A stretch of DNA of 64,000 nucleotides, taken from assembly GCF_039522365.1 (NCBI RefSeq), contig NZ_BAAADJ010000004.1, positions 62,001 through 126,000 on the forward strand, read 5' to 3'. Source of the stretch: Bacillus carboniphilus. GTDB lineage: Bacteria > Bacillota > Bacilli > Bacillales > JC228. The position numbers were made by a program, and so were the translations under genes. A model generated the notes under the pieces. It had not been told where the DNA came from, ran no database searches, and worked only from the letters and a program-made list of their open reading frames with translations. Shown one piece after another: positions 33,683 to 42,409 of this stretch; within the stretch, counting starts at the first letter, position 1; every line of letters starts with the position of its first letter.

Positions 33683-34792
33683 ATGAGAGTTACAGTTCAA
33701 AAAGAGGGACTAGTCAAAAAAATACAAGATGTGATGCGTGCGGTTTCTTCCAAAACGCCCCTGCCGATTTTAACGACTATAAAATTATCTGCAGACCTAG
33801 AGGGATTAACGCTAACAGGAAGTAATTCTACAATGTCCATACAGACAGTATTACCACAAAGTGAGCAGGTGGAGATCAAGGAAGTAGGTGCCATAGCACT
33901 TCAGGCAAAAGTTTTTTCAGAAATTGTAAAGAACCTATCAGAAGGTCCTATCGATCTTATCGTATCAAATTTAAAGGCAGTCATCCGCTCAGGGAAGTCC
34001 GAGTTCAAGCTTAATGGAATGAATGCTGAAGAATACCCTCGTCTTCCAGAGTGGGAAACTGATTATAGCTTTTATTTACCATCACAGTTATTGAGGACCT
34101 TGATCAGACAAACGGTTTTTGCCGTATCATCTTCAGAGACACGTCCAATTTTAACCGGAGTCAATTGGAGGCTACAGAATGAGGAACTTGTGTGTTCTGC
34201 TACGGATAGCCATCTTTTAGCTTTACGAAAAGTTCAGGTGCCCGAAAGTAGCCCGTTTAATATCGTGATTCCAGGGAAGAGTTTACAGGAGCTGTATGCC
34301 TTACTACCTGATACCGATGAAATCATTACCATGAAAACGAATTCTAGTCAAATGTTATTCGAGCTACCCCATCTTCATTTCCATACTAGATTACTAGAAG
34401 GTGCCTATCCGGATATTACTCGCTTTATTACCAATGAGTATAAGATGAAGATGTCTTTATCTACTCAGTCCTTTTCACAAGTAATGAAAAGGTCTTTACT
34501 ACTAGCTGGAAACTACCATGTCGTTAAATTTATCTCAAACGCTAACGGGGAAGTACGCATTATCTCTCAATCCCCTGAAGTAGGGGAATTGATCGAGGAT
34601 GTTGAGACTTCTTCCATAACAGGTGAGGAAACCAATATTTCTTTCAACGCCAAATATATGGCAGATGCCCTAAAAGCGCATGATGGTGACACCATTACAA
34701 TTTCCTTCACCGGGGCCATGCGTCCAATCATTATCACCTCTCCCGATGATGAAGATATTTTACAGCTTATTCTTCCGGTGAGGTCGTATTAA
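33683..34792 (+). CDS. second DNA polymerase III sliding clamp (DnaN paralogue)
   Basis: Full-length beta clamp of 369 residues with the three repeated clamp domains (about 1-120, 125-245, 248-369). Typical segments are ISFTGAMRPIIITSPDD and the C-terminal QLILPVRSY, close to the LILPVRTY end of standard DnaN. It is not beside dnaA or recF, so it is not the replication-origin copy; a second clamp gene is known in some Bacillus species. A LexA-like box over its promoter suggests damage induction, so it may recruit repair or translesion polymerases. ATG with AAGGGGGAG. Single gene with a shared terminator. Confidence 0.9.
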   Translation: MRVTVQKEGLVKKIQDVMRAVSSKTPLPILTTIKLSADLEGLTLTGSNSTMSIQTVLPQSEQVEIKEVGAIALQAKVFSEIVKNLSEGPIDLIVSNLKAVIRSGKSEFKLNGMNAEEYPRLPEWETDYSFYLPSQLLRTLIRQTVFAVSSSETRPILTGVNWRLQNEELVCSATDSHLLALRKVQVPESSPFNIVIPGKSLQELYALLPDTDEIITMKTNSSQMLFELPHLHFHTRLLEGAYPDITRFITNEYKMKMSLSTQSFSQVMKRSLLLAGNYHVVKFISNANGEVRIISQSPEVGELIEDVETSSITGEETNISFNAKYMADALKAHDGDTITISFTGAMRPIIITSPDDEDILQLILPVRSY

Positions 34793-34813
34793 AGGGTTTA
34801 AGCGGTAGCACCA

Positions 34814-34844
34814 AAAAGGCTGCTCCTCTATGGAACAGCCTTTT
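34814..34844. terminator. bidirectional terminator between the clamp and glutaredoxin genes
   Basis: AAAAGGCTGCTCC and GGAACAGCCTTTT pair with one mismatch around a short loop. Confidence 0.85.
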
Positions 34845-34845
34845 G

Positions 34846-35085
34846 TTACCCTTCTTTTTGAACAAGCTTCATAATCGATTCCGGGTCAAACCCTAAAACC
34901 CATTGCCCATCGATATTAATTTGCGGGACACCAATATGCCCAGTTTCTTTTACAAGCCTCTGTGCCTCTCGCTGATTTCGCTGAACATTCACCTCTTTAA
35001 AGGTCAGTCCCTCGTCATTCAAGAAATTTTTCACCATCACACAATAAGGGCACTGAGACGTTGTATAAACGGTGATGTTTGGCAT
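34846..35085 (-). CDS. glutaredoxin-like thiol-disulfide protein
   Basis: Small redox protein of 79 residues with a thioredoxin fold. SQCPYCVMVKNFL contains the CPYC redox pair (around residue 11), GHIGVPQI supplies the cis-proline, and GFDPESIM is the C-terminal element of glutaredoxin/NrdH-like proteins. Because Bacilli lack glutathione it may work with bacillithiol or thioredoxin reductase (general knowledge). Start at the third in-frame ATG (35085), at normal distance from AAGGGGGTG. Downstream of the M23 peptidase gene by 33 bp. Confidence 0.87.
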   Translation of the reverse strand: MPNITVYTTSQCPYCVMVKNFLNDEGLTFKEVNVQRNQREAQRLVKETGHIGVPQINIDGQWVLGFDPESIMKLVQKEG

Positions 35086-35118
35086 CCTCATCACCCCCTT
35101 CATTTATTAAGAGGTAGC

Positions 35119-36102
35119 CTACTGTATTCTAGCCCCTGTTGAAGGAGCCGCATATATATTCACTCTACCAAAATCTCTTGTTTCAATAGTATACACATCT
35201 TTTTGCGGGTTGCCTAGAATCGTATAGGTTAGCCCTCCGAACTTACTTGGGTTCAAAAATCCAATGGCATTCCCGACAACCGGAGCCACGTTTAATGGAT
35301 ATACTCTCCATGAAGTAGATGCTGAAGGTAATATAAGTCTTCTTTCCCTTGATGAAGTCGGTGGTGGAGTTGGTCGTGGTGTAGGCTGTGGCGTAGGTTG
35401 CGGTGATTGTGGCTGTGATGTAACTCTTGCTCCAGTGGACGGATGACCATATATTTGAACTCTTCCGAAGTCTGCCGTTTCAATGATATATACATGATCT
35501 TGCGTTTTCCCTAAAATTCGATACGTAAGCCCACCAAACTTTTGTGGATTTAATAATCCTTTTTCATTCCCTACTACTGGTGCTACCCCTAACGGATACA
35601 CTCTCCAAGAGTCACTATTCGCAGGAAGAACAATATAGGACTCTCCTGTAACTGGTGTTGGAGATGGGCTCGGGGCAGGAGCAGGTGGTGATTGCACAGG
35701 TGCATCATCTAAATACGGTAATGGGCTCACTGCATTGGTTTTATTGATATTCCATCTGCCTCTATGCAACTCAAAATGTAAGTGCTGGCCAGTGGAGTTC
35801 CCTGTACTTCCCATAATCCCAATTACTTGACCTTGTCTCACTCTATCTCCGGTTTGTACTCTCCTTGAGCCTGTGCGGAGGTGGGCATAAACCGTTTCCC
35901 ACGTTTGACCATCAATGGAGTGTACGATAAAAATAACCTCACCATAGGATGCAGACCGATAGGAACGAGTTACAGTACCATCTGCTACAGCTACAATTTC
36001 ATGTGTTCCTGGCGCAGCAAAATCCACTCCAAAGTGACTCCCTTGGTTTGAGCGGCGGAATCCTTGTGTTACCCTAGTTACGTCTGTTGGTCGAATAAAC
36101 AT
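35119..36102 (-). CDS. M23 (LytM-type) peptidase with two C-terminal wall-binding-like repeats
   Basis: Peptidoglycan endopeptidase of 327 residues. The M23 domain (1-135) has the zinc ligands in GSHFGVDFAAP (His, Asp) and HLHFELHRG (HLH). Two ~70-residue repeats follow, each with SWRVYPL, APVVGN, FGGLTY and STGAR, separated by Pro-rich linkers (PAPAPSPSPTP; PTPQPTPRPTP). No signal peptide is visible after the ATG at 36102 (AAAGGAGAGG), unusual for a wall hydrolase; phage endolysins share this trait, but no phage genes are adjacent. It may act as a toxin-like or autolysis-released enzyme. Confidence 0.85.
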   Translation of the reverse strand: MFIRPTDVTRVTQGFRRSNQGSHFGVDFAAPGTHEIVAVADGTVTRSYRSASYGEVIFIVHSIDGQTWETVYAHLRTGSRRVQTGDRVRQGQVIGIMGSTGNSTGQHLHFELHRGRWNINKTNAVSPLPYLDDAPVQSPPAPAPSPSPTPVTGESYIVLPANSDSWRVYPLGVAPVVGNEKGLLNPQKFGGLTYRILGKTQDHVYIIETADFGRVQIYGHPSTGARVTSQPQSPQPTPQPTPRPTPPPTSSRERRLILPSASTSWRVYPLNVAPVVGNAIGFLNPSKFGGLTYTILGNPQKDVYTIETRDFGRVNIYAAPSTGARIQ

Positions 36103-36339
36103 CTTGTTCCTCTCCTTTCTCCTCCTTTTTTTCATTTACCATTTCAAATGCCGAATCCTATTTATATTGTACGCTTTTCAGGCAATATTGGTCCGATACT
36201 ATTTACTTATGCGACAATAAAAGAATGGTGAGGGCACGGGCAGGACCATTTTTTTCTAAAAACCAACTACTTTCACTAAACCTTTCATAAATTTTCCTTT
36301 CCACTTATAATGAAACTACTAAATCTCTGGAGGATGACG

Positions 36340-36762
36340 ATGATCCGCAATCAAATTACGATTGAAAAAAATCAGGCAGCTGTTTTTGAGCGAATTGTTG
36401 AAGCTAACCACCGGACACAATGGATGGATGAAATCATGTCTATACAAATGAATGGTCCAGTTAAACGGGGTACGACGTTTACTCAACAACAAAAGGAAGG
36501 GAAAAGCACCAATGTATATCATGGTGTCATCGAGAAAATAGAAGGGCCTACGCACTTCTCTTACAAGCTTACTCATAAAGCTTTTGATATGAGAATTGGA
36601 TACGAGCTTCAAGGTTATGGGGCATCTACTCATGTTATTCAATACTACGAAGTAAGGTATAAATCCTTTTTTGCTAAAATAATTGGGATACTCTTTTCCT
36701 CTTTTACCAAAAAGCTGGCGAAAAAGCAGCTTGATAATTTAAAACAGTATTGTGAGCAATAA
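36340..36762 (+). CDS. SRPBCC (START-like) family protein
   Basis: Protein of 140 residues. ITIEKNQAAVFERIVEANHRTQWM and VIEKIEGPTHFSYKLTHK show the helix-grip pattern of polyketide cyclase/SRPBCC proteins that bind hydrophobic ligands. The C-terminal helix is basic (KKLAKKQLDNLKQY). The ATG at 36340 sits 6 bp after GGAGG; the frame to 36310 is unsupported. Ligand unknown. Upstream of the thioesterase gene by 48 bp. Confidence 0.75.
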   Translation: MIRNQITIEKNQAAVFERIVEANHRTQWMDEIMSIQMNGPVKRGTTFTQQQKEGKSTNVYHGVIEKIEGPTHFSYKLTHKAFDMRIGYELQGYGASTHVIQYYEVRYKSFFAKIIGILFSSFTKKLAKKQLDNLKQYCEQ

Positions 36763-36810
36763 GCTCGTTCATACTAAAAGAATGAATTAGTCACTAGGAT
36801 GGTGTACAAA

Positions 36811-37326
36811 ATGAGTGAGAAAAAATATTGTAAAGAATCTAGAGTCGTTCATACAGACCTCGTTCTTCCGAATGATACAAATAACCACAACACCCTTTTT
36901 GGTGGTGTGCTGATGAAACGTATTGACGGAGTTGCTTCCATTGCCGCAAGACGTCATTGTCGTGCAGAAGTGGTAACGGCTTCTACCGATTCAGTCGACT
37001 TTCTGGAGCCCATTCTCCCTACAGATTCTGTATGTATCGAATCCTTCGTTACCTGGACTGGTCGGACGTCCATGGAGGTTTTTGCGAAAGTCATTAAAGA
37101 GGATCTCATGTCAGGTGAACGTCACATCGCAGCAACAGCCTTCCTTACGTTTGTTGCTTTAGATGAAAATGGACAACCTTTTGCAGTGCCAGAGGTAGTA
37201 CCTCAAACAGAAGAAGAAAAGAAGTTACACGAAACGGGAGATCAAAGAGCACAGGTACGAAAAAACCGCAGAATTGAGAGTAAGAAGCTAGCTGGGTATC
37301 TTACTTTAAATAAGCCTTGGGAATAG
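36811..37326 (+). CDS. hotdog-fold acyl-CoA thioesterase (YkhA-like)
   Basis: Acyl-CoA thioesterase of 171 residues. VLPNDTNNHNTLFGGVLMKRIDGVASIAARRHC is the conserved hotdog segment with the catalytic Asn/Asp region, and TSMEVFAKVIKEDLMSGE fits the YkhA/YciA group; such enzymes hydrolyse medium to long acyl-CoAs. The ATG at 36811 (after GGATGGTG) is preferred over 36799. The C-terminal tail is basic. The 21-bp array B begins 62 bp after its stop. Confidence 0.87.
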   Translation: MSEKKYCKESRVVHTDLVLPNDTNNHNTLFGGVLMKRIDGVASIAARRHCRAEVVTASTDSVDFLEPILPTDSVCIESFVTWTGRTSMEVFAKVIKEDLMSGERHIAATAFLTFVALDENGQPFAVPEVVPQTEEEKKLHETGDQRAQVRKNRRIESKKLAGYLTLNKPWE

Positions 37327-37388
37327 ATGCTACTTTTGTGGCATCTTTTTTGTTTGGTCGGTTCAAATAACACAAGTACTTAGCTGAG

Positions 37389-37640
37389 TTTGGATAACAA
37401 TCAGCTGCCTTTGGATAACTGCAGCCTAACTTCGGATAACCACCTTCTGACTTCGGATAAACCACTTCTAACTTCGGATAAACCACTTCTAACTTCGGAT
37501 AAACCACTTCTAACTTCGGATAAACCACTTCTAACTTCGGATAAACCCCTTCTAACTTCGGATAAACTCCTCCTGACTTCGGATAAACCCCTTCTAACTT
37601 CGGATAAACTCCTCCAAACTTCGGATAACTCAGGTTTACC
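37389..37640. repeat. 21-bp tandem array B, twelve units
   Basis: Twelve units at exact 21-bp spacing from 37389 to 37620, built on TTCGGATAA (first two TTTGGATAA) plus an AACC-CTTCTAAC-like half. Four central units are identical. Since 21 is a multiple of three, several frames stay open (YPKLEVV, LLTSDKP, GLSEVRS), but none has a ribosome binding site. It occupies most of the 450-bp gap between genes on the same strand. Confidence 0.95.
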
Positions 37641-37776
37641 ATTGCCGATTCTATTGGAAATCCAACAGTCATTCAATGGATACTAGGATTTTAGGACCAT
37701 CGTACTTTCTTTTATTGCAACAATCTACTTCTGTTTATTTTTGCTATAATTATAAACTGAAAGGAGGAGTTTTCCA

Positions 37777-38232
37777 GTGAATAAGACAGAGAGATCGATA
37801 GACCTTTTTATCCTCGTCATTCTTTTAGGGATATTCATTTTTACGGCAAGCTACGTACTCACCGGTACAGAGAACTTATTTCGATTATTATCTTATGTAT
37901 TTTTTGCGTTTATCTTTCTACTAATTGGCTTTTTGGTAGCCTACCTTATATTTTTCCGCGATTCGGACCAGTCAAATAAAGTGATCGCTGTGAATTTAAG
38001 ACACGTCATTTATGGTACGATGACCGTCATTCTGGTTGTTACTTTCATTAAACTGATCAATGATACCGCCAATTATTATGACTCGCAATTACATTTCATT
38101 GAGTCTGGAGAAATCCCTGAGTATCTCCGAGCAGAAGGTTTACGCATTCAGTTCATGCTTTTTACAGCCGGCATTTTTGCATTAATTTTTACGCTGTTTG
38201 GACTGTGGCTTACCATTAAAAAAGAAAAATAA
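37777..38232 (+). CDS. membrane protein of unknown function
   Basis: Protein of 151 residues with four hydrophobic spans (about 9-29, 37-60, 75-93 and 123-145) and a basic tail KKEK. An AAAGGAGGAG ribosome binding site precedes the ATG. No family recognised. Single gene ending in a strong terminator. Confidence 0.75.
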   Translation: MNKTERSIDLFILVILLGIFIFTASYVLTGTENLFRLLSYVFFAFIFLLIGFLVAYLIFFRDSDQSNKVIAVNLRHVIYGTMTVILVVTFIKLINDTANYYDSQLHFIESGEIPEYLRAEGLRIQFMLFTAGIFALIFTLFGLWLTIKKEK

Positions 38233-38244
38233 AAACATACATAC

Positions 38245-38278
38245 AAAAACTCCAGACCCAAGGCGGCCTGGAGTTTTT
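38245..38278. terminator. bidirectional terminator between convergent genes
   Basis: An 11-bp stem AAAAACTCCAG / CTGGAGTTTTT. Confidence 0.9.
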
Positions 38279-38282
38279 ACTT

Positions 38283-39611
38283 TTACAGGAATAAAAACGC
38301 TATTGGCGTTACTAAAATCAGCGTTAATATTGTCCGTTGAACCCAAATCACTAATAGTCTCGGAATACTCACCGGAATATCTGTTGAAAGGATACATGGG
38401 ATCGTCGCTGAGAAAAACAGAATGGATGATACAGATACGACAGCTGTAACAAACTTAGTCACCAATGGGGCATCCACCACTAAGAGAGCTGGTAGGAACA
38501 TTTCTGCGATTTCCACAGCTGCTGCTTTGGCCGCCAATAAAGGCTCTGGGATTTGCAGCAATAAAGTGAATGGATAGAAAATATATCCGATGATATCAAA
38601 TACTGGCGTGAATTCTGCTAGAAGTAGTCCTAACAAACCCACAGACATAATGGACGGTAAAATACTCATCGTCATCACAAAGCCATCACGGAGGTTATCC
38701 CAAATATTTTTCCCAAATGAAGGCGAGTTTTCAGCTGCTGTGATTGCTTTGGACCAAGCTGTTTGAAACACCTTCGTTTTTACAACCTCTTCAGGCTGTC
38801 CCTCTTCCGTGTAGTAATCTTCACTCACTTTTGAAAGTGGCCATATTCGAACCGTAATCGCTGTTACTAAAAACGTCACAACCAGTGTCGTCCAAAAATA
38901 TAAGTTCCAAATTTCCATAAGACCTAGCGTTTTTGCAATAACTATCATGAATGTGGCTGAAACGGTTGAAAAACCAGTTGCGATAATAGTCGCTTCTTTT
39001 ACCGTGTATTTTCCTTCTTTAAATACTCGATTGGTGATGAGCAATCCAATGGAATAACTACCTACAAACGAGGCAACAGCATCAATTGCTGAGCGTCCCG
39101 GTGTTTTCCAAACCGGTCTCATGATTTTTTGCACTAAGACTCCAATAAAATCAATGAGGCCATAACCAACGAGCATCGCTAGAAAAATAGACCCAATTGG
39201 AACTAATAAACCAACAGGAATGACTAATTTCTCAAATAAAAACACACCGATATCTGGATCTAGTAACCACGATGGACCTGTTTTAAATAATAGGAATGCA
39301 GCCGCTACAAATCCTAATACCTTGAAAATTGAAAAAACAATTTCTACCTTGTTCTTGTTCCAGGTTTTCTTGTAAAACGGGTAGATGGCTCCGAGTAATA
39401 TAACTAGTGCTGCATAATAAGGTGTGAGTTCAGGTGCTGTGTTTCGAATCCAGGTGACGACATGGTCTAGCGGAATCGTTTTACTACCATTGATGGTAAT
39501 CGGAATGAAGAACATAAAAATACCAATTAAGCTAAAAACGAAAAACTTTACCATACCAGTTGATGAATTGACTTGAGGTGTTTTTTCTGGGGTTACATTT
39601 GTGTTAGCCAT
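38283..39611 (-). CDS. YjiH-family membrane protein downstream of the hut genes
   Basis: Polytopic protein of 442 residues, paralogous to the one at 22363. GRSAIDAVASFVGSYSIGLLITNRVF and AAAVEIAEMFLPALLVVDA correspond to the same Gate-domain segments. It follows hutG by 84 bp on the same strand with no terminator between, so it is probably part of the hut operon, in the position where other Bacilli carry the histidine permease hutM; uptake of histidine or urocanate is a reasonable inference. ATG at 39611 after AAAGGAGG. Confidence 0.83.
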   Translation of the reverse strand: MANTNVTPEKTPQVNSSTGMVKFFVFSLIGIFMFFIPITINGSKTIPLDHVVTWIRNTAPELTPYYAALVILLGAIYPFYKKTWNKNKVEIVFSIFKVLGFVAAAFLLFKTGPSWLLDPDIGVFLFEKLVIPVGLLVPIGSIFLAMLVGYGLIDFIGVLVQKIMRPVWKTPGRSAIDAVASFVGSYSIGLLITNRVFKEGKYTVKEATIIATGFSTVSATFMIVIAKTLGLMEIWNLYFWTTLVVTFLVTAITVRIWPLSKVSEDYYTEEGQPEEVVKTKVFQTAWSKAITAAENSPSFGKNIWDNLRDGFVMTMSILPSIMSVGLLGLLLAEFTPVFDIIGYIFYPFTLLLQIPEPLLAAKAAAVEIAEMFLPALLVVDAPLVTKFVTAVVSVSSILFFSATIPCILSTDIPVSIPRLLVIWVQRTILTLILVTPIAFLFL

Positions 39612-39695
39612 TTGTTTTCCTCCTTTTATTTTAATATTCTGAACCTTTATTACGAACGAGGAGAAGGAATGATTCCCCACCCCGTTATGCAATCA

Positions 39696-40697
39696 CTATT
39701 TAATATTCCTTATGGCAAATCCGGTCATGAACGAGAGCATGACATGAACCCCCGCTTTTACAGTTGCCTCACCTACATCTTTGAAAGGATCTAAGCAAAC
39801 AAGGTCCATTGCTTTCACTTTTGGGTGTTGTCCCGCTATGTAAACGGCCTCAAAAAGTTCATCTGTTCTCATACCACCCGGTGTGGAAGCTGGTGCGCCT
39901 GGCCCCACTCCAATATCAAGCACATCCATATCAACCGTTAAGTAAATGGTATCTACTTTTTTCTCGAGAGCTAGCAAGGACTCCTGAATCACTGTTTCAA
40001 TCCCTTTTTTCCTCGCCTCTCGCAACGTGGTGTAGTTCACACCTACTTCATCTGCATACTGCTTTAAGGATTTTGCATTAAAAAATCCATGTAACCCGAT
40101 GTTGTACACATCCTCCCCTAGAATCGTCCCACTTTCAATCAGGTTTCGAATTGGGGTTCCATTACTAGGACCATTATCAGAAAGGTCACGAAGGTCAAAA
40201 TGTGTATCTAATTGTAAAATTCCTACTCGCTCATTCGGGTGAGCTTTCTTCCATCCTTTTACAAGCATTGCCGTAATCGAGTGGTCGCCGCCCATTGTCA
40301 TCGGAAGTGTGTGTGGATGATGGGTCCGCATGCTCACCATAGCGTCAGTAATATTTTGATGACACGTAGCAATGTCTGTGACATGCTGTTTCACATCTCC
40401 TAAATCGACTACCTTCAGGCTCGTGAGGTCCACATCATAATCCAAATTGTAAGTGGTGAAGTACTTCCAAGCCCTGCGAAGCGCATCGGGATTTTCGCTT
40501 GCTGCCGATGCGCTAATGGAGGACCTAGAAAGTGGAACCCCTATGATTGTGATATCGTACTTGCCCCAATCGATGGAATGAGCAGTATTGAGATCTATCG
40601 ATTGAATCCATTCATGGACTTTCGGTTCTGCTACTTCTTCTGGTCGATGCCATGTAAAACTAGGTGGTTTTAATTGTGGGTATGGGTATCCTGACAT
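39696..40697 (-). CDS. hutG: formimidoylglutamase HutG
   Basis: Last enzyme of histidine breakdown: formimidoylglutamate to glutamate and formamide. Arginase-family metal motifs are all present: GGDHS (about residue 147), LDTHFDLRD (about 174) and DMDVLD (about 260). The 333-residue length is slightly above the usual ~320. It overlaps the 3' end of hutI by 28 bp, so translation is coupled. Ribosome binding site GCGGAGGG. Confidence 0.92.
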   Translation of the reverse strand: MSGYPYPQLKPPSFTWHRPEEVAEPKVHEWIQSIDLNTAHSIDWGKYDITIIGVPLSRSSISASAASENPDALRRAWKYFTTYNLDYDVDLTSLKVVDLGDVKQHVTDIATCHQNITDAMVSMRTHHPHTLPMTMGGDHSITAMLVKGWKKAHPNERVGILQLDTHFDLRDLSDNGPSNGTPIRNLIESGTILGEDVYNIGLHGFFNAKSLKQYADEVGVNYTTLREARKKGIETVIQESLLALEKKVDTIYLTVDMDVLDIGVGPGAPASTPGGMRTDELFEAVYIAGQHPKVKAMDLVCLDPFKDVGEATVKAGVHVMLSFMTGFAIRNIK

Positions 40698-41980
40698 ACT
40701 AGATTCCCTCCGCTTATGGCGACTTGGCCGTTTTTAATAACCGTGTTGATATGGTTTTCTCCGTACATATATTGAAGGTGCATGTAAGTTGGAACATTAA
40801 AGATGTTCATGTCCGCCTTTTTCCCAACCTCAATGCTTCCCACTTCATGACCTCGCTTAATCGCATGCGCAGCGTTAATCGTAACTGCCGTCAACACTTC
40901 CGCCGGGGTCATCCCCATTTTTAGACAGCCTAAATTCATAATGAGCGGTGTCGATACAGTAGGAGATGAACCTGGATTACAGTCTGTTGATAGGGCGACT
41001 GCCACTCCCTCATCAATCATTTTTCGTCCATTTGCAGATTCAGCCATTAGGAAAAAGGCTGTTCCAGGTAAAAGAACGCCGATAACCCCCGCTTCCGCCA
41101 TTTGGCGAATTCCCTCATCAGATGCTTTCAGTAGATGATCTGCTGACACTGCACCAAGAGTGGCTGCTAGCTCAGCTCCAGCATATGGCTCAATCTCATC
41201 CGCATGAATTTTTGGAAGAAGACCAAGGTTCAGACCCGCTTCCAAAATGCGTCTAGATTGATCTGGCGTAAAAACCCCACGCTCACAAAATACATCGTTA
41301 AATTCCGCAAGCCCTGACTCTGCCACTTTCGGTAGCATTTCATAAATGACAAGGTCGACAAACTCATCTGGATTTTCCTTATATTGGGCTGGAACCGCGT
41401 GAGCTCCCATGAACGTACTCACAATATCAATCGGATGTGTCTCATTTAGCTTTTTCGCTACTTCCAACTGCTTCATTTCATGCTCAAGTGAAAGTCCATA
41501 GCCACTTTTCGCTTCCACTGTTGTGACCCCTTGTTTAAGGAATCGATTCAGTCGAGCAAAGCTCTCATTATATAGTTGAGAGTGCGACGCTTCTCTTGTT
41601 GCTTTCGTCGTGGAATGAATACCTCCACCTGCATTCATGATATCCATGTAGGAAGCACCTTGAAGTCTCATATTAAACTCGTTTTCTCTTGTACCCGCGT
41701 GAACAAGATGTGTATGAGGATCAACGAATCCAGGTGTTACTAGTTTCCCAGTCGCATCTATATGCTGGGCTTGATTTAGTTTAGAACTATATTTCTCCGA
41801 CAGCTCCTTATCAGTGCCGACGTCCTCAATCTTTCCATTTTCAATCCACACACTGCCGTTTTCAATAATATGAAGCTCTTCCATTTGTTCTTTGACTCTA
41901 GGAGACTCTGAACCTCCTTTTAACGTCACTAGTTGGCTGGCATTTCTTATAAACATTGGTTTTGTATTGGTTTTTGTCAT
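40670..41980 (-). CDS. hutI: imidazolonepropionase HutI
   Basis: Hydrolyses imidazolone-5-propionate to formimidoylglutamate. Amidohydrolase of 436 residues with the metal motif DPHTHLVHAG (about residue 80), KSGYGLSLEHE, IHADEIEPYAG, SADHLL and the catalytic Asp in LSTDCNPGSSP. Start set at the ATG at 41980, directly after AAGGAGGATTCC; the reading frame stays open to 42094 only because it enters the repeat array (RHIECRKRHIKGH). Third step of the Hut pathway, between hutU and hutG. Confidence 0.94.
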   Translation of the reverse strand: MTKTNTKPMFIRNASQLVTLKGGSESPRVKEQMEELHIIENGSVWIENGKIEDVGTDKELSEKYSSKLNQAQHIDATGKLVTPGFVDPHTHLVHAGTRENEFNMRLQGASYMDIMNAGGGIHSTTKATREASHSQLYNESFARLNRFLKQGVTTVEAKSGYGLSLEHEMKQLEVAKKLNETHPIDIVSTFMGAHAVPAQYKENPDEFVDLVIYEMLPKVAESGLAEFNDVFCERGVFTPDQSRRILEAGLNLGLLPKIHADEIEPYAGAELAATLGAVSADHLLKASDEGIRQMAEAGVIGVLLPGTAFFLMAESANGRKMIDEGVAVALSTDCNPGSSPTVSTPLIMNLGCLKMGMTPAEVLTAVTINAAHAIKRGHEVGSIEVGKKADMNIFNVPTYMHLQYMYGENHINTVIKNGQVAISGGNLVCQDTHTHN

Positions 41981-42058
41981 GGAATCCTCCTTGTCTTTGG
42001 GTTTTTTGTGGGGTAGGGGATGTGGCGATTTTTGTTTTATGGGACAGTTGTGCCCTTT

Positions 42059-42268
42059 TATGTGCCGTTTTCTGCACTCTATGTGCCGTTCCACTCGTTC
42101 TATGTGCCTTCTTCTGCACTCTATGTGCCGTCCCGCTCATTCTATGTGCCTTTCTCCGCACTCTATGTGCCGTCCCTCTCATTCTATGTGCCTTTCTCCG
42201 CACTCTATGTGCCGTCCCGCTCATTCTATGTGCCTTTCTCCGCACTCTATGTGCCATACGGACCCACA
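42059..42268. repeat. 21-bp tandem array C, ten units, inside the hut operon
   Basis: Ten units at exact 21-bp spacing (42059 to 42248), each opening TATGTGCC. Two variants alternate for much of the array: TATGTGCCGTCC... ending CATTC, and TATGTGCCTTTC... ending GCACTC, giving a 42-bp super-period. All frames stay open without ribosome binding sites. It lies between hutU and hutI, so it should be part of the hut mRNA. Confidence 0.95.
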
Positions 42269-42287
42269 TATGTGTAGGTGGTGACTC

Positions 42288-42365
42288 TTACTTTCTAGTC
42301 ACCACCTCTCACTTCCAGGTTGCTCCGCAATACTTCCGGTCGCACCCCGTTACTTTCCAGTTACT
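42288..42365. repeat. degenerate ~21-bp array F
   Basis: Four loose units of 17-22 bp opening ACTTTCTAG, ACTTCCAGG, ACTTCCGGT and ACTTTCCAG, next to array C and just after the hutU stop. Confidence 0.65.
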
Positions 42366-42409
42366 ACTTTAAAATAATATCCCCCCACAACCGGCCCTTC
42401 ATCATCTTC

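Noticed and set aside
35119..36102. Prophage remnant suggested by the endolysin-like M23 peptidase
   Set aside because: No capsid, tail, integrase or holin genes nearby; flanking genes are ordinary chromosomal ones.
37389..37640. Possible CRISPR array
   Set aside because: Repeats are contiguous with no unique spacers of constant length, and no cas genes are present.
37301..37686. Open reading frames on both strands with YPKLEVV or LLTSDKP repeats
   Set aside because: They exist only because the 21-bp period keeps three frames open; there is no ribosome binding site and no non-repeat part.
41892..42372. Open frames with FYVPFSALYVP or HRVRRKAHRMS repeats near hutI
   Set aside because: Products of array C read in several frames; the real HutI start at 41980 has a strong ribosome binding site.
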